Assembly: GCF_014200755.1 (NCBI RefSeq)
Contig: NZ_JACHCM010000001.1
Coordinates: forward strand, 708,367 to 772,366
DNA: 64,000 bases
Direction of reading: 5' to 3'
Origin: Rhodanobacter sp. ANJX3
GTDB lineage: Bacteria > Pseudomonadota > Gammaproteobacteria > Xanthomonadales > Rhodanobacteraceae
Below are positions 17,271 to 25,665 of this stretch, piece by piece (within the stretch, counting starts at the first letter, position 1; each line of letters starts with the position of its first letter). Under the pieces are notes generated by a model. It had not been told where the DNA came from and did no database searches. It worked only from the letters and a program-made list of their open reading frames with translations. Position numbers and translations under genes: made by a program.

Positions 17271-18662
17271 GTGAACCGTCAAACCTCGCAAAGCTTCATC
17301 CGCTTCGGCGCAAAGGCCAGTCTCGCCCTCGCCGTCGTTTCCGCGCTGTCGCTGCCGCTCTGCGCGCAGGCCGGCTCCTTCCAGCTGCCGACCACCAACG
17401 CAGCCGGCTGGGGCCGCGCCGGCGCCGGTGGCTCGCTGTTCCCCGATGACGTCACCGCCGCCTACAACAACCCTGCCGCCATGGCGTTCTTCGATGCGCC
17501 CATGATTCAGGTCACCGGCACCGGCATTCGTCCGAGCGCGGAATTCCAGGGTCAGTTCAAGGATCAGCAGGGCAATCCGACCACGGGCAACAATCCGAAC
17601 GGCTTTGGCCGTTTCATTCCGTTCCCGGATATCGCCTGGGCGCTTCCGGTCAATGACCGACTGACCATTGGCGGCAGTGTTACCGTCCCCTACGGTCTGG
17701 TCAGCAAGTACAACCCGACTTGGCAGGGCCGCTACTTCGGCACCTATACCAGTCTCCAGTCCATTGCCGTGAGCCTATCGGCCGGTTTCAAGGTCAATGA
17801 CGAGTTTTCAATCGGTGCGGGCATCGAAGGACAGCGAACCAAGGCGCAGCTCAACACCCAGCTCGACCCTTACGGTTCGGCCGCAGCCCTGTTCGGCGCC
17901 CCGATTCTCGGCGCCCCTCAGAGCGGCGACGTGCAGCTGAACGTCGATGTGAAAAAGCGCTTCGCTTTCGGCTACTTCGGCGGCTTCGAGTGGAAGCCGA
18001 CCCAGCAGGACAGCATCGACGTCAATTATCACTCGCGCGTGCAGCAGACGCTCAGCGGCAATTACAAACTGTACGGTCCCGCCGCCAGCCTGCAGTTGCT
18101 CACGCTTGCTCCCGTCGTGTTTCCGAACGCCGGTTTGCCGACGCTGAATCCGGCCGGCGCATCGGCCAGCGCACCGCTGGATACGCCAGCCTTCGCCGGC
18201 GTCGACTGGCTGCACAAGTTCAACGACCAGTTCAGCCTCGCCGCATCGGTGAACTGGACAGACTGGTCCAACTTCGCGCAGCTGAATCTGATTTCGGAAG
18301 GTCAGACCCTCGTATCCCTGCCGGAAAAATACAAGGACACGTTCAGCTACTCCATCGGCGGCGACTATAAACTCAACGATCAGTGGACGCTGCGTGCCGG
18401 CGTCGGCTACGACGAATCGCCGACCAATATCATCAGCCGCGACCCACGCATCCCTGACGGTTCGCGCCGCATCGTCGGCCTGGGCGTCGGCTATCAGGCC
18501 ACGCAACGTGTGTCGTTCGATCTTGGCTATCAGCACCAGTTCGTCAGCAACACGCCGATCAACCTCACCAACCCGGTCGCCCTGGGTGCCGGTACTGCCG
18601 TGGGCTACTTCAAGGATCACGGCGATGTGGTCAGTCTGACCGGTACGTACGCGTTCAAGTAA
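17271..18662 (+). CDS. fadL: FadL-family long-chain fatty acid outer-membrane transporter
   Basis: This 463-residue outer-membrane beta-barrel imports long-chain fatty acids. A signal peptide covers about residues 1-36 (KASLALAVVSALSLPLCAQA, cleaved before GSFQLP). The hatch region carries AAGWGRAGAGGS and the NPA-type motif AAYNNPAAMAFF typical of FadL. Repeating amphipathic strands follow and the last residues are TGTYAFK. The start is GTG 17271 with AGGAG 7 bases upstream. The gene follows the PsrA-like TetR on the same strand and ends at a strong bidirectional terminator. Confidence 0.93.
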   Translation: MNRQTSQSFIRFGAKASLALAVVSALSLPLCAQAGSFQLPTTNAAGWGRAGAGGSLFPDDVTAAYNNPAAMAFFDAPMIQVTGTGIRPSAEFQGQFKDQQGNPTTGNNPNGFGRFIPFPDIAWALPVNDRLTIGGSVTVPYGLVSKYNPTWQGRYFGTYTSLQSIAVSLSAGFKVNDEFSIGAGIEGQRTKAQLNTQLDPYGSAAALFGAPILGAPQSGDVQLNVDVKKRFAFGYFGGFEWKPTQQDSIDVNYHSRVQQTLSGNYKLYGPAASLQLLTLAPVVFPNAGLPTLNPAGASASAPLDTPAFAGVDWLHKFNDQFSLAASVNWTDWSNFAQLNLISEGQTLVSLPEKYKDTFSYSIGGDYKLNDQWTLRAGVGYDESPTNIISRDPRIPDGSRRIVGLGVGYQATQRVSFDLGYQHQFVSNTPINLTNPVALGAGTAVGYFKDHGDVVSLTGTYAFK

Positions 18663-18680
18663 GCCGCTACTCGTCGCAAA

Positions 18681-18716
18681 AAAAAAGAAGGGCCGCGAAA
18701 GCGGCCCTTCTTTTTA
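18681..18716. terminator. Bidirectional terminator between fadL and the HU-like gene
   Basis: Stem aaaaagaagggccgc / gcggcccttcttttt with a GAAA tetraloop; A-tract and T-tract flanks work in both directions. Confidence 0.9.
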
Positions 18717-18797
18717 TGGGCCTGACGACCCAGCTTCGCGACCTGCCCATCTGGCAGCCTCTATCGAATTGACAGATCAGCGGCGCAGACGGATTTC

Positions 18798-19178
18798 TCA
18801 GGCAGCGGCGTCCTTCAGCTTCTTCAGCGGACGCACCTTGATCTTGATCGATGCCGGCTTGGCCGCGAACCACTGCTCTTCCTTGGTGAAGGGGTTGATG
18901 CCCTTGCGCTTGGCCTTGGCCGGCACGTGCACGGCGGAGATCTTCAGCAGGCCCGGCAGGGTGAACGAACCGGCGCCTTTCTTGTGCACCGAGCCCGCTA
19001 CCGCACCTTCGAGTGCCGCCAACACGGCGCGAACGTCTTTGGGCACCACGCCGCTCGTTTCGGAAATATGGGCAACCAGGCCAGTCTTGTTCAAGACTTC
19101 CTTGATGGGTTTGTGAGCAGCCGGCGACGCGCTCTTGGTCGCGGCTTTTGCAGGTGCAGCTTTCTTAGCTTTTGCCAT
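18798..19178 (-). CDS. HU-family histone-like DNA-binding protein with Lys/Ala-rich N-terminal extension
   Basis: This 126-residue protein has a basic AK-rich N-terminal tail (residues 1-22, MAKAKKAAPAKAATKSASPA). An HU/IHF fold follows: IKEVLNKTGLVAHISETSGV, then VRAVLAALEGAV, GAGSFTLPGLLKIS, and the arm segment with KGINPFTKEEQWFAAKPASI. The arm contains GINPFT instead of the usual R-NPQTG-type tip, so it is a divergent relative. It likely binds and compacts DNA. GGGGA lies upstream of the ATG. A 19.2-19.5 kb gap separates it from prpD on the other strand. Confidence 0.9.
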   Translation of the reverse strand: MAKAKKAAPAKAATKSASPAAHKPIKEVLNKTGLVAHISETSGVVPKDVRAVLAALEGAVAGSVHKKGAGSFTLPGLLKISAVHVPAKAKRKGINPFTKEEQWFAAKPASIKIKVRPLKKLKDAAA

Positions 19179-19570
19179 GTGATTCCCCGGGATTTATAGG
19201 TTCAATGAGCCACTTTTGCGGCTAGCGCAATGTAGGACAACTTGGGTTGTTTTCCAAACGGATAAAACGCCATGAAGGGCTCAACGCCCGGTTTTTCGCT
19301 CGGAACCGCAAGATTAGCGAGTGAGCCGCCAAGAAGCGAGTGGATGCGCAGCTATCCGTACATCGCGCTTGGCTCCCGTTTTGGAATGCCCAGTGTGCAG
19401 TCGATCATCGTGCTCGCAGAGTCCGTAGCTCGCCAGGTCGAATCCGGCGCCGCACTGTATTGAATCGCACATCGATGGCAAAATTGCGTATCCGGTGGCG
19501 CGGCGCCTTGGCTAGCTCTTCCCACGCCTGTGCCAGCTGCATCCACTGTTTCCGTATCCGAAGGACACCC

Positions 19571-21022
19571 ATGACCAGCCACATCAGCAACGTCAGACCC
19601 GACTGGGACCAAGTCCTGGTCGACATCGTCGACTACGCGCTCGACTACAGCGTCAACTCCACGCTGGCCTATGACACTGCGCGCAATATTCTCATCGACA
19701 CGCTCGGTTGCGGCCTGGAAGCGCTTGAATATCCGGCCTGCACCAAGTTGCTCGGACCGGTTGTACCGGGCACCACGGTGCCAAACGGCGCCAAGGTGCC
19801 GGGTACGCAGTTCCAGCTCGATCCCATCCAGGCCGCCTTCAATATTGGTGCGATGATCCGCTGGCTCGATTTCAACGACACCTGGCTGGCTGCCGAATGG
19901 GGCCACCCCTCGGACAATCTCGGCGGCATTCTGGCTGTGGCCGACTGGATCAGTCGCAACAATATCGCCGCGGGCAAGCCGCCGCTGGTCATGCGCGACG
20001 TGCTCACCGGCATCATCAAGGCGCACGAAATCCAGGGCGTGATCGCGCTGGAAAACTCGTTCAACCGCGTGGGACTCGATCACGTGGTGCTGGTCAAGGT
20101 TGCCTCCACCGCCGTGGTGTCGAGCCTGCTTGGTCTAACGCGCGAGGAAACACTGGCGGCCGTGTCGCTGGCCTGGGTCGATGGGCAGAGCCTGCGCACC
20201 TATCGCCACGCACCGAACGCTGGCAGCCGCAAGAGCTGGGCGGCCGGCGATGCCACCAGCCGCGCCGTGCGACTGGCGCTGATCGCCAAGACCGGTGAGA
20301 TGGGCTACCCCTCGGTGCTGACCGCGCCGACCTGGGGCTTTTACGATGTGCTGTTCAAGGGCAAGCCCTTCGCTTTCCAGCGCACGTACGGCAGCTACGT
20401 GTCGGAAAACGTGCTGTTCAAGATCAGCTTTCCGGCCGAGTTCCACAGCCAGACCGCGGTGGAGGCCGCCGTCACCCTGCATGGGCAACTTGCCAAAGCC
20501 GGCAAGACCGTCGACGACATCAAGAAGATCACCATCCGCACGCACGAAGCGTGCATCCGCATCATCGACAAGAAAGGCCCACTCAACAATCCAGCCGATC
20601 GCGATCACTGCATCCAGTACATGGTGGCCGTGCCGCTGATCTTCGGCAACCTCACCGCCAGCGACTACGAAGACGGAGTGGCGGCTGATCCTCGCATCGA
20701 CGTGCTGCGCGACAAGATCGACTGCGTGGAAGACGTGCAGTTCACGAAGGACTACCACGACCCGGACAAGCGCAGCATCGCCAACGCACTGACCGTGGAA
20801 TTCAACGACGGCAGCCGACTGGACGAAATCGTGGTGGAGTATCCGATCGGGCACCGCCGCCGCCGCGCCGACGGCATTCCGCTGCTGGAGAAAAAATTCC
20901 GCATCAATCTGGCGCGGCGCTTTCCCGCCAAACAGCAGCAGGCCATCCTCGACGTGTCGCTCGACCAGAAGAAGCTCGAGGCGCTTCCGGTCAACGCCTA
21001 CATGGATATGTACGTCATCTAA
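19571..21022 (+). CDS. prpD: 2-methylcitrate dehydratase
   Basis: This 483-residue enzyme of the MmgE/PrpD family dehydrates 2-methylcitrate to 2-methyl-cis-aconitate in propionate breakdown. Length equals that of E. coli PrpD, and long stretches match it by eye ([51 protein letters not shown] near the end). ATG 19571 has AAGGA 6 bases upstream; the longer frame has no ribosome site. No prpB, prpC or regulator is adjacent within the window, so it stands alone. Confidence 0.95.
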   Translation: MTSHISNVRPDWDQVLVDIVDYALDYSVNSTLAYDTARNILIDTLGCGLEALEYPACTKLLGPVVPGTTVPNGAKVPGTQFQLDPIQAAFNIGAMIRWLDFNDTWLAAEWGHPSDNLGGILAVADWISRNNIAAGKPPLVMRDVLTGIIKAHEIQGVIALENSFNRVGLDHVVLVKVASTAVVSSLLGLTREETLAAVSLAWVDGQSLRTYRHAPNAGSRKSWAAGDATSRAVRLALIAKTGEMGYPSVLTAPTWGFYDVLFKGKPFAFQRTYGSYVSENVLFKISFPAEFHSQTAVEAAVTLHGQLAKAGKTVDDIKKITIRTHEACIRIIDKKGPLNNPADRDHCIQYMVAVPLIFGNLTASDYEDGVAADPRIDVLRDKIDCVEDVQFTKDYHDPDKRSIANALTVEFNDGSRLDEIVVEYPIGHRRRRADGIPLLEKKFRINLARRFPAKQQQAILDVSLDQKKLEALPVNAYMDMYVI

Positions 21023-21060
21023 CGAGCGCAGCCGCCCACCAGCGCAAAGCTCATAAAGCA

Positions 21061-21095
21061 CGAAGGATCCCGGCGACTGCCGGGATCCTTCGTTT
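21061..21095 (+). terminator. Intrinsic terminator of prpD
   Basis: A 14-bp perfect stem (cgaaggatcccggc / gccgggatccttcg) with a GACT loop followed by TTTG, 38 bp after the stop. Confidence 0.85.
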
Positions 21096-21402
21096 GTCTG
21101 CTGCCTTTTTTACTGTCCGGCCATCCAACACCAGAGTCTTGCGGTTGCCGCCGAACAGCAGGCTGACGTATTCAATCCGGTTTGGTGCCTTGCGGCGAGA
21201 GTGGATTGTGGGCGCGCACCGACGACGAGGCATCGTGGGTCGGCGTCGAGAAACAGTATCGACTGCTCGAACCGCAACCGTAGCGGCGACCACGAATCGA
21301 TTGGCACGGCGGACGGCAGCACGGAAGGAATAGCCGCGCTGCCGCGTGCGCGTTCGGTCGGCAGACGCCGCATGAAAGACCGCGGCTGTCATCAATCGAC
21401 AT
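21096..21402. other. Intergenic stretch without a supported gene
   Basis: Several overlapping short frames exist on both strands, but none has a recognisable motif together with a ribosome site. The stretch lies between two converging terminators, which fits non-coding DNA. Confidence 0.5.
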
Positions 21403-21429
21403 AAAAAACGCCCCGGCAGAGCCGGGGCG
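21403..21429 (-). terminator. Intrinsic terminator of the large TonB receptor gene
   Basis: On the minus strand, stem cgccccggc / gccggggcg with a TCT loop is followed by TTTTTTAT. It starts 26 bp after the receptor stop. Confidence 0.88.
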
Positions 21430-21454
21430 CGGGAGGATATCCAACCAGCAAGGA

Positions 21455-24400
21455 TCAGTTGAACTTGTAATCGAACGTCAGGAACATTTCGCGACCGGTG
21501 TATTCATCCGCGGACTGGTTCGTCGGGACGTACTCGAAGCCGCCGGCGTAATACGGGATCGACGCAACCTTGTTGAAGACGTTGGACACCGTGAAGCTGA
21601 CCTTGGTCCCGGGGTTGATTTGCCAGCTGATCGCGGTATTCCAGGTGATCCACGGCGGGATGCGCCCCGTGTACGTGGTGTCCGCAACAGGCACGGTGTT
21701 GCCATCCTGCTGCACCGTGCAAACACCGGTGCTGTAGACCGTGCCGTTAGCCGCCGTGGCTGTGACCGCGCCCGGCTGGATACCGTTGGGCAACGTGTCG
21801 CAACCGCCGTAGTTGGGAGCACGCACGCTGCCCACTCGCACGCCAGAGAGCGAGAAGTTCCAGTCACCCTTGTGCCAATTGCCGATCCACGAAACCCGGC
21901 TCGCCGGATTCTGATAACGCGTGTTCAACAGCGGATCGGAGGCCAGCACGCGCTGCTTGAACGCGAGATTGTCGGTGTAGTTGATGCCGGTGGTGAAGTC
22001 GCCATAATCGTCGCTGTGCCACTTGTAGTCCAGCGAGGCGTCTATGCCGCTCACGTACAGCGAAGCCTCATTGATCGGACCGGATTGTTCCGAGATGATC
22101 TGGCCGGCCGCATTGCGCTGAACCATCTGGGTCACCATCGAGCAGTACGCCGAACCCTGCACGTGCGCGGTGTACGGCGACAAACCGGACGAACCGTTCG
22201 GCTGCAAGCCGGTAAGGCAACCCGCCTCGTCGTTCAGCACGGTAGCCTTGTCGAGGTACTCGATGGCGTTGTCCACGCCCATATGCCAGTAGTCGGCGGA
22301 TGCAGACAGGCCTTCCACGCCCGGCACCTGCCATACGAAACCATACGTCCAGGAATGCCCTGTCTCCGGCTCCAGCAGACGGCTGCCTTGCGTGGACAAG
22401 GTGTAGTACTGCGATGACGGGCGCTGCACGGTGCTGCACCACGTACTGTTGTTTATGCCCGCCTTGATGTCATTGATGCATCGCAACGGATCGGTATAGT
22501 CGCCCACAGGGGACGTCGAACCGGTCGCGTAAACAGCTTGCATATCCGGCGCCTTGAAGTTGGTGCCGTAGCTGCCGCGGAGCAGCAAGCCATTATACGG
22601 ACGCCACTCGAGACCCGTACCCCAGGTGCGCGCCACGTCGGCACGGCTGGCGTCGTTGTACTTGTCCAATCGACCGGAGATGGTCCAGGTCAGCGAATCC
22701 AGCACCGGCACGCGGAACTCCGTACCCAGCGAATAGCGCTGGCGGGTGCCCCCACCGGTATTGTCTGAAAAGAACGGGTTCACGAAAGTCGCCGGATTCG
22801 CCGCCCGCGCATCAGGCGAAAGCAGATACCCGTTGTGCGCGGCTTCCAGCACCGCGGCCCAGCCCACCGACTGGTCCACCCACGGCAGCTTGAACAGGTC
22901 GCCGTTGACGCGAAGCTGCACCTGGTCCAGCCACGACGAGGCAGTGTCCTCGCCATTGACCGCGAACTGGCTGTACTGCTGCGGCGTGATGGGGTTCCAC
23001 CACTGCTGCCAGTTAAAGGCATAAATAGGCAGACCGGCGGCGGTGGTGCCCAGTTGCTTGCCGAGGAAGAAATTGTTCGTGGCCGTCTGGTTGAAGGCCG
23101 TGTAATCCTCGCGCACGGTGTACTTCTGGGTATTGAGGCTCAAGTCCCAGTTGAACTTGCCGTCGAACACGGTGCCGCGCAGGCCGGTCGTGATGTTCCA
23201 GTTCTCCTCACGATCATGCGTGTTGCCCGACGTGCCGATCTCCTGCGCGGTAAACTGGCGGACGGCATTGCTGATGACCTGCCCCGTGGTCTGATCGTAG
23301 AATTGGCCCGTACTCTCGCCCCACAACTGGGTATTGGAAGTACCCACCGTCTCGTACAGAGCCGCCGAGCCGTAAAGCTGCAGACCATTGGCGAAATCAT
23401 ATTCGCCTGATAGGTAACCATTGTTGCTGCGGCTACCCGGCGTCAAAACCCAGTCCTGCCACAATGTGGGCTGCGAACAGTAATAGCCATTATTGGTCAC
23501 GCCGGTGATCTGTGTCCCATTGGTGGACACCGAATGCGACTGGCTCAGCTGCGAGTTGGTGAACTTGCCACAGGTGCCCGTGGGCGGCGTGATGTACTGG
23601 CCGTTGCCGTCCTTCACGGAAAGGGCAACGGCGCTGGCCGCATCGTACTGATAGCCGAACATGCGCGAAGCCGGGCTCCATGAACCGTAGCCGGCATCGG
23701 CCACCGAATCCTGGTAGGAACGATCCCTGCCCCACAACGGCGTACGGTTGGACTTTTCCACGTTGTAGAGGATTTTCCAGTTGTCGCCGGACTGACCGCC
23801 GAAGAAGTTGACGTCGCCGTAGGCACGCCCACCGCGCTGCGCGCCACCACCGGTCACCTGCAGGTCGCTGCCCTGATAGTTCTTCTTCAGGATCACGTTG
23901 ACTACGCCCGCCACCGCGTCCGAACCGTAAATCGATGAAGCGCCGGAAGCGAGGATCTCGACACGTTCAACCATGCCGGTGGGAATGTTGCTGTAGTTCT
24001 GGAAGTTGCTGTGTGCGTAAAACGGCTGCGGGTAATCCACCACACGATGGCCATCGATCAGCAGCAAGCTAAACTGCGGGCCCAGGCCACGCAAGTTGAG
24101 CGGGCGCGCATTAACTGCCGTGGCGCCATATGAAGACGCGTCCTGCACCTGAGGCCCCATCTGCGGCAACGAATCCAGGAACTCCCACAGCGTCGTGAAG
24201 CCCTGCTGCTTGATCTGCGCGCCGGTGTAAGTAACCACGGGCGCATTGCCCTCGATATCCACACGCGGAATCATCGATCCGGTGACAATCACCTTGTCCA
24301 GCGTGGTGGGCTTGGACTTTTTCGCCGAAGCATCTTGTTGCGTGGCCGGCTGATCGCCGGACGGTGAAGCTGACGTCTGCGCAAAGGCCAGCGGTGTCGC

Positions 24401-24457
24401 CAGCGCCAACGCCAACGAACTGGCAAGAACCCTGCGGGTGCAGCAAAAGCGTTTCAT
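21455..24457 (-). CDS. TonB-dependent receptor, 1000 residues (Caulobacter/Xanthomonas-type)
   Basis: This outer-membrane active transporter has a signal peptide (MKRFCCTRRVLASSLALALA, then TPLAFAQ). A TonB-box-like segment (LDKVIVTGSMI, about 55-65) follows. The plug (about 70-200) has LWEFLDSLPQMGP, RPLNLRGLGPQFSLLLIDGH and VERVEILASGASSIYGSDAV. A large beta-barrel ends with EMFLTFDYKFN. Receptors of this RPLNLRGLG/GASSIYGSDAV class are often oligosaccharide or peptide importers. ATG 24457 has GGAGG 7 bases upstream. The adjacent GH92 remnant hints at an ancestral mannose-glycan locus. Confidence 0.93.
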   Translation of the reverse strand: MKRFCCTRRVLASSLALALATPLAFAQTSASPSGDQPATQQDASAKKSKPTTLDKVIVTGSMIPRVDIEGNAPVVTYTGAQIKQQGFTTLWEFLDSLPQMGPQVQDASSYGATAVNARPLNLRGLGPQFSLLLIDGHRVVDYPQPFYAHSNFQNYSNIPTGMVERVEILASGASSIYGSDAVAGVVNVILKKNYQGSDLQVTGGGAQRGGRAYGDVNFFGGQSGDNWKILYNVEKSNRTPLWGRDRSYQDSVADAGYGSWSPASRMFGYQYDAASAVALSVKDGNGQYITPPTGTCGKFTNSQLSQSHSVSTNGTQITGVTNNGYYCSQPTLWQDWVLTPGSRSNNGYLSGEYDFANGLQLYGSAALYETVGTSNTQLWGESTGQFYDQTTGQVISNAVRQFTAQEIGTSGNTHDREENWNITTGLRGTVFDGKFNWDLSLNTQKYTVREDYTAFNQTATNNFFLGKQLGTTAAGLPIYAFNWQQWWNPITPQQYSQFAVNGEDTASSWLDQVQLRVNGDLFKLPWVDQSVGWAAVLEAAHNGYLLSPDARAANPATFVNPFFSDNTGGGTRQRYSLGTEFRVPVLDSLTWTISGRLDKYNDASRADVARTWGTGLEWRPYNGLLLRGSYGTNFKAPDMQAVYATGSTSPVGDYTDPLRCINDIKAGINNSTWCSTVQRPSSQYYTLSTQGSRLLEPETGHSWTYGFVWQVPGVEGLSASADYWHMGVDNAIEYLDKATVLNDEAGCLTGLQPNGSSGLSPYTAHVQGSAYCSMVTQMVQRNAAGQIISEQSGPINEASLYVSGIDASLDYKWHSDDYGDFTTGINYTDNLAFKQRVLASDPLLNTRYQNPASRVSWIGNWHKGDWNFSLSGVRVGSVRAPNYGGCDTLPNGIQPGAVTATAANGTVYSTGVCTVQQDGNTVPVADTTYTGRIPPWITWNTAISWQINPGTKVSFTVSNVFNKVASIPYYAGGFEYVPTNQSADEYTGREMFLTFDYKFN

Positions 24458-25051
24458 GATTGACACCTCCCCGTGAAAATCTATTGTGTTTTATGGTGTT
24501 TGCCGGCCTCGATCCCGAATCGAAGCCGGCCCTTGAATGCCTTGCGGCGCCCTGCAAACTTTTTCGTTTTTTATGCGATGGCTATGGCAGCCGCACATGA
24601 CGAGCCCCACGCGTCATGCAGACGCCAGCATCCGGCCGAGCGGCACGTATGTCCCCCGCACACGTCATTTAAATATAAATACAGAATTCATATTTGCTGA
24701 TGACGAGCATAAAGCTTTCGTTTGGATCGTGGCAAGCCCCACCGCAGCAGAGCTATCGATCCGCGCAGAACCAGGAAAATGCAGGGGCGGGATGCGCTGT
24801 CGCAACAGCAGTGCCTCCCGACCGGTCAGAGTCCAGCTCGGCCGAAAGAACCTGCACTCTGCCGCAGAGCCATAGTGTTCGTCACAGCATTGCCGTTGAT
24901 GGGATGGCTGCGCGCAGGAACCACGCTCATGCCTTCCATGGAATGCCCTGCGACCGCCGACTGGCCGAAAGCAGGCGGACGATCCGCGGGATCGATGCCG
25001 GCGACAATTGGGCAAAGCCCCCGCCTGTAAAACTCCGGCGTGCCGCCGATC
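24458..25051. other. Non-coding or decayed region upstream of the TonB receptor
   Basis: No intact frame is convincing. Part of it, next to the GH92 remnant, may be the decayed 3' end of that gene. The AT-rich stretch at about 24,660-24,720 (aaatataaatacagaattcatatttg) is the best promoter-like segment for the receptor, though no clear -35/-10 pair can be assigned. Confidence 0.45.
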
Positions 25052-25400
25052 GACCGCATACAGACTCCATGCGCTCATCCGGCCACAGTCCTCGTTGCCG
25101 GCAAGGCCATCCGCGGCCATCAACGACCTGACGCGAGCCTGGGTCTTGTGATGCGCGCCGATGTAGGCATACAGGTAATGGCTGGGCTCGTTGCCGTGCG
25201 CGTACTGACCGACCATGCCGGCAATGTCCGGCGGCGCATCCGCGGGGCAGTACCGAACTGGTAGTGAAAAGCTCGTCCAGCTTGCGCTCGAAAAATCCGC
25301 GGCCCGCCGAACAACTGCATGTAGGCATAGATGTCGCGCTGGTTGAGCTGGCTGGCAAACGCCAGCGCCTGATCGCACGCAGCGAGCCCTGCCTTTAAAC
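25052..25400 (-). pseudogene. Frameshifted remnant of a GH92 alpha-mannosidase
   Basis: Three minus-strand frames join into one GH92-like C-terminal segment. The first ends YAYMQLFGG near 25303. The second continues RGFFERKLDELFTT (25301-25248). The third gives PADAPPDIAGMVGQYAHGNE, then PSHYLYAYIGAHHKTQARVR, SLMAADGLAGNEDCGRMSAW (25246-25052). GNEPSH and GNEDCG-MSAW are the catalytic signature motifs of GH92 exo-alpha-mannosidases. Two frameshifts (about 25302 and 25247) and a short internal deletion before DGLAGNED show decay. Only about 115 of some 750 residues are recognisable. It lies upstream of the TonB receptor in the same direction. Confidence 0.85.
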
Positions 25401-25665
25401 TGCATGCCACGCTATCATTTCCTGAAATTTGTCCGCGGCCGGCCTTCACTCGCAACCCGTGGTCACTACGAGGGCTCGGCTTGCGTGCGGGCGCGGGCGC
25501 GCGGTGGATGACGACTTTTCCCATAGTCACCAGCAAGGATGTCGCCAACGATCCTCCCGCAGGCACTCGTTACCCTTTGGCCTACCCTCACCCACTCGCG
25601 ACTCTCACAGGTTCAGCCTGTATCGCACCCAGTGACATCACATGATGCCCAGGCAAGGAATCGAC

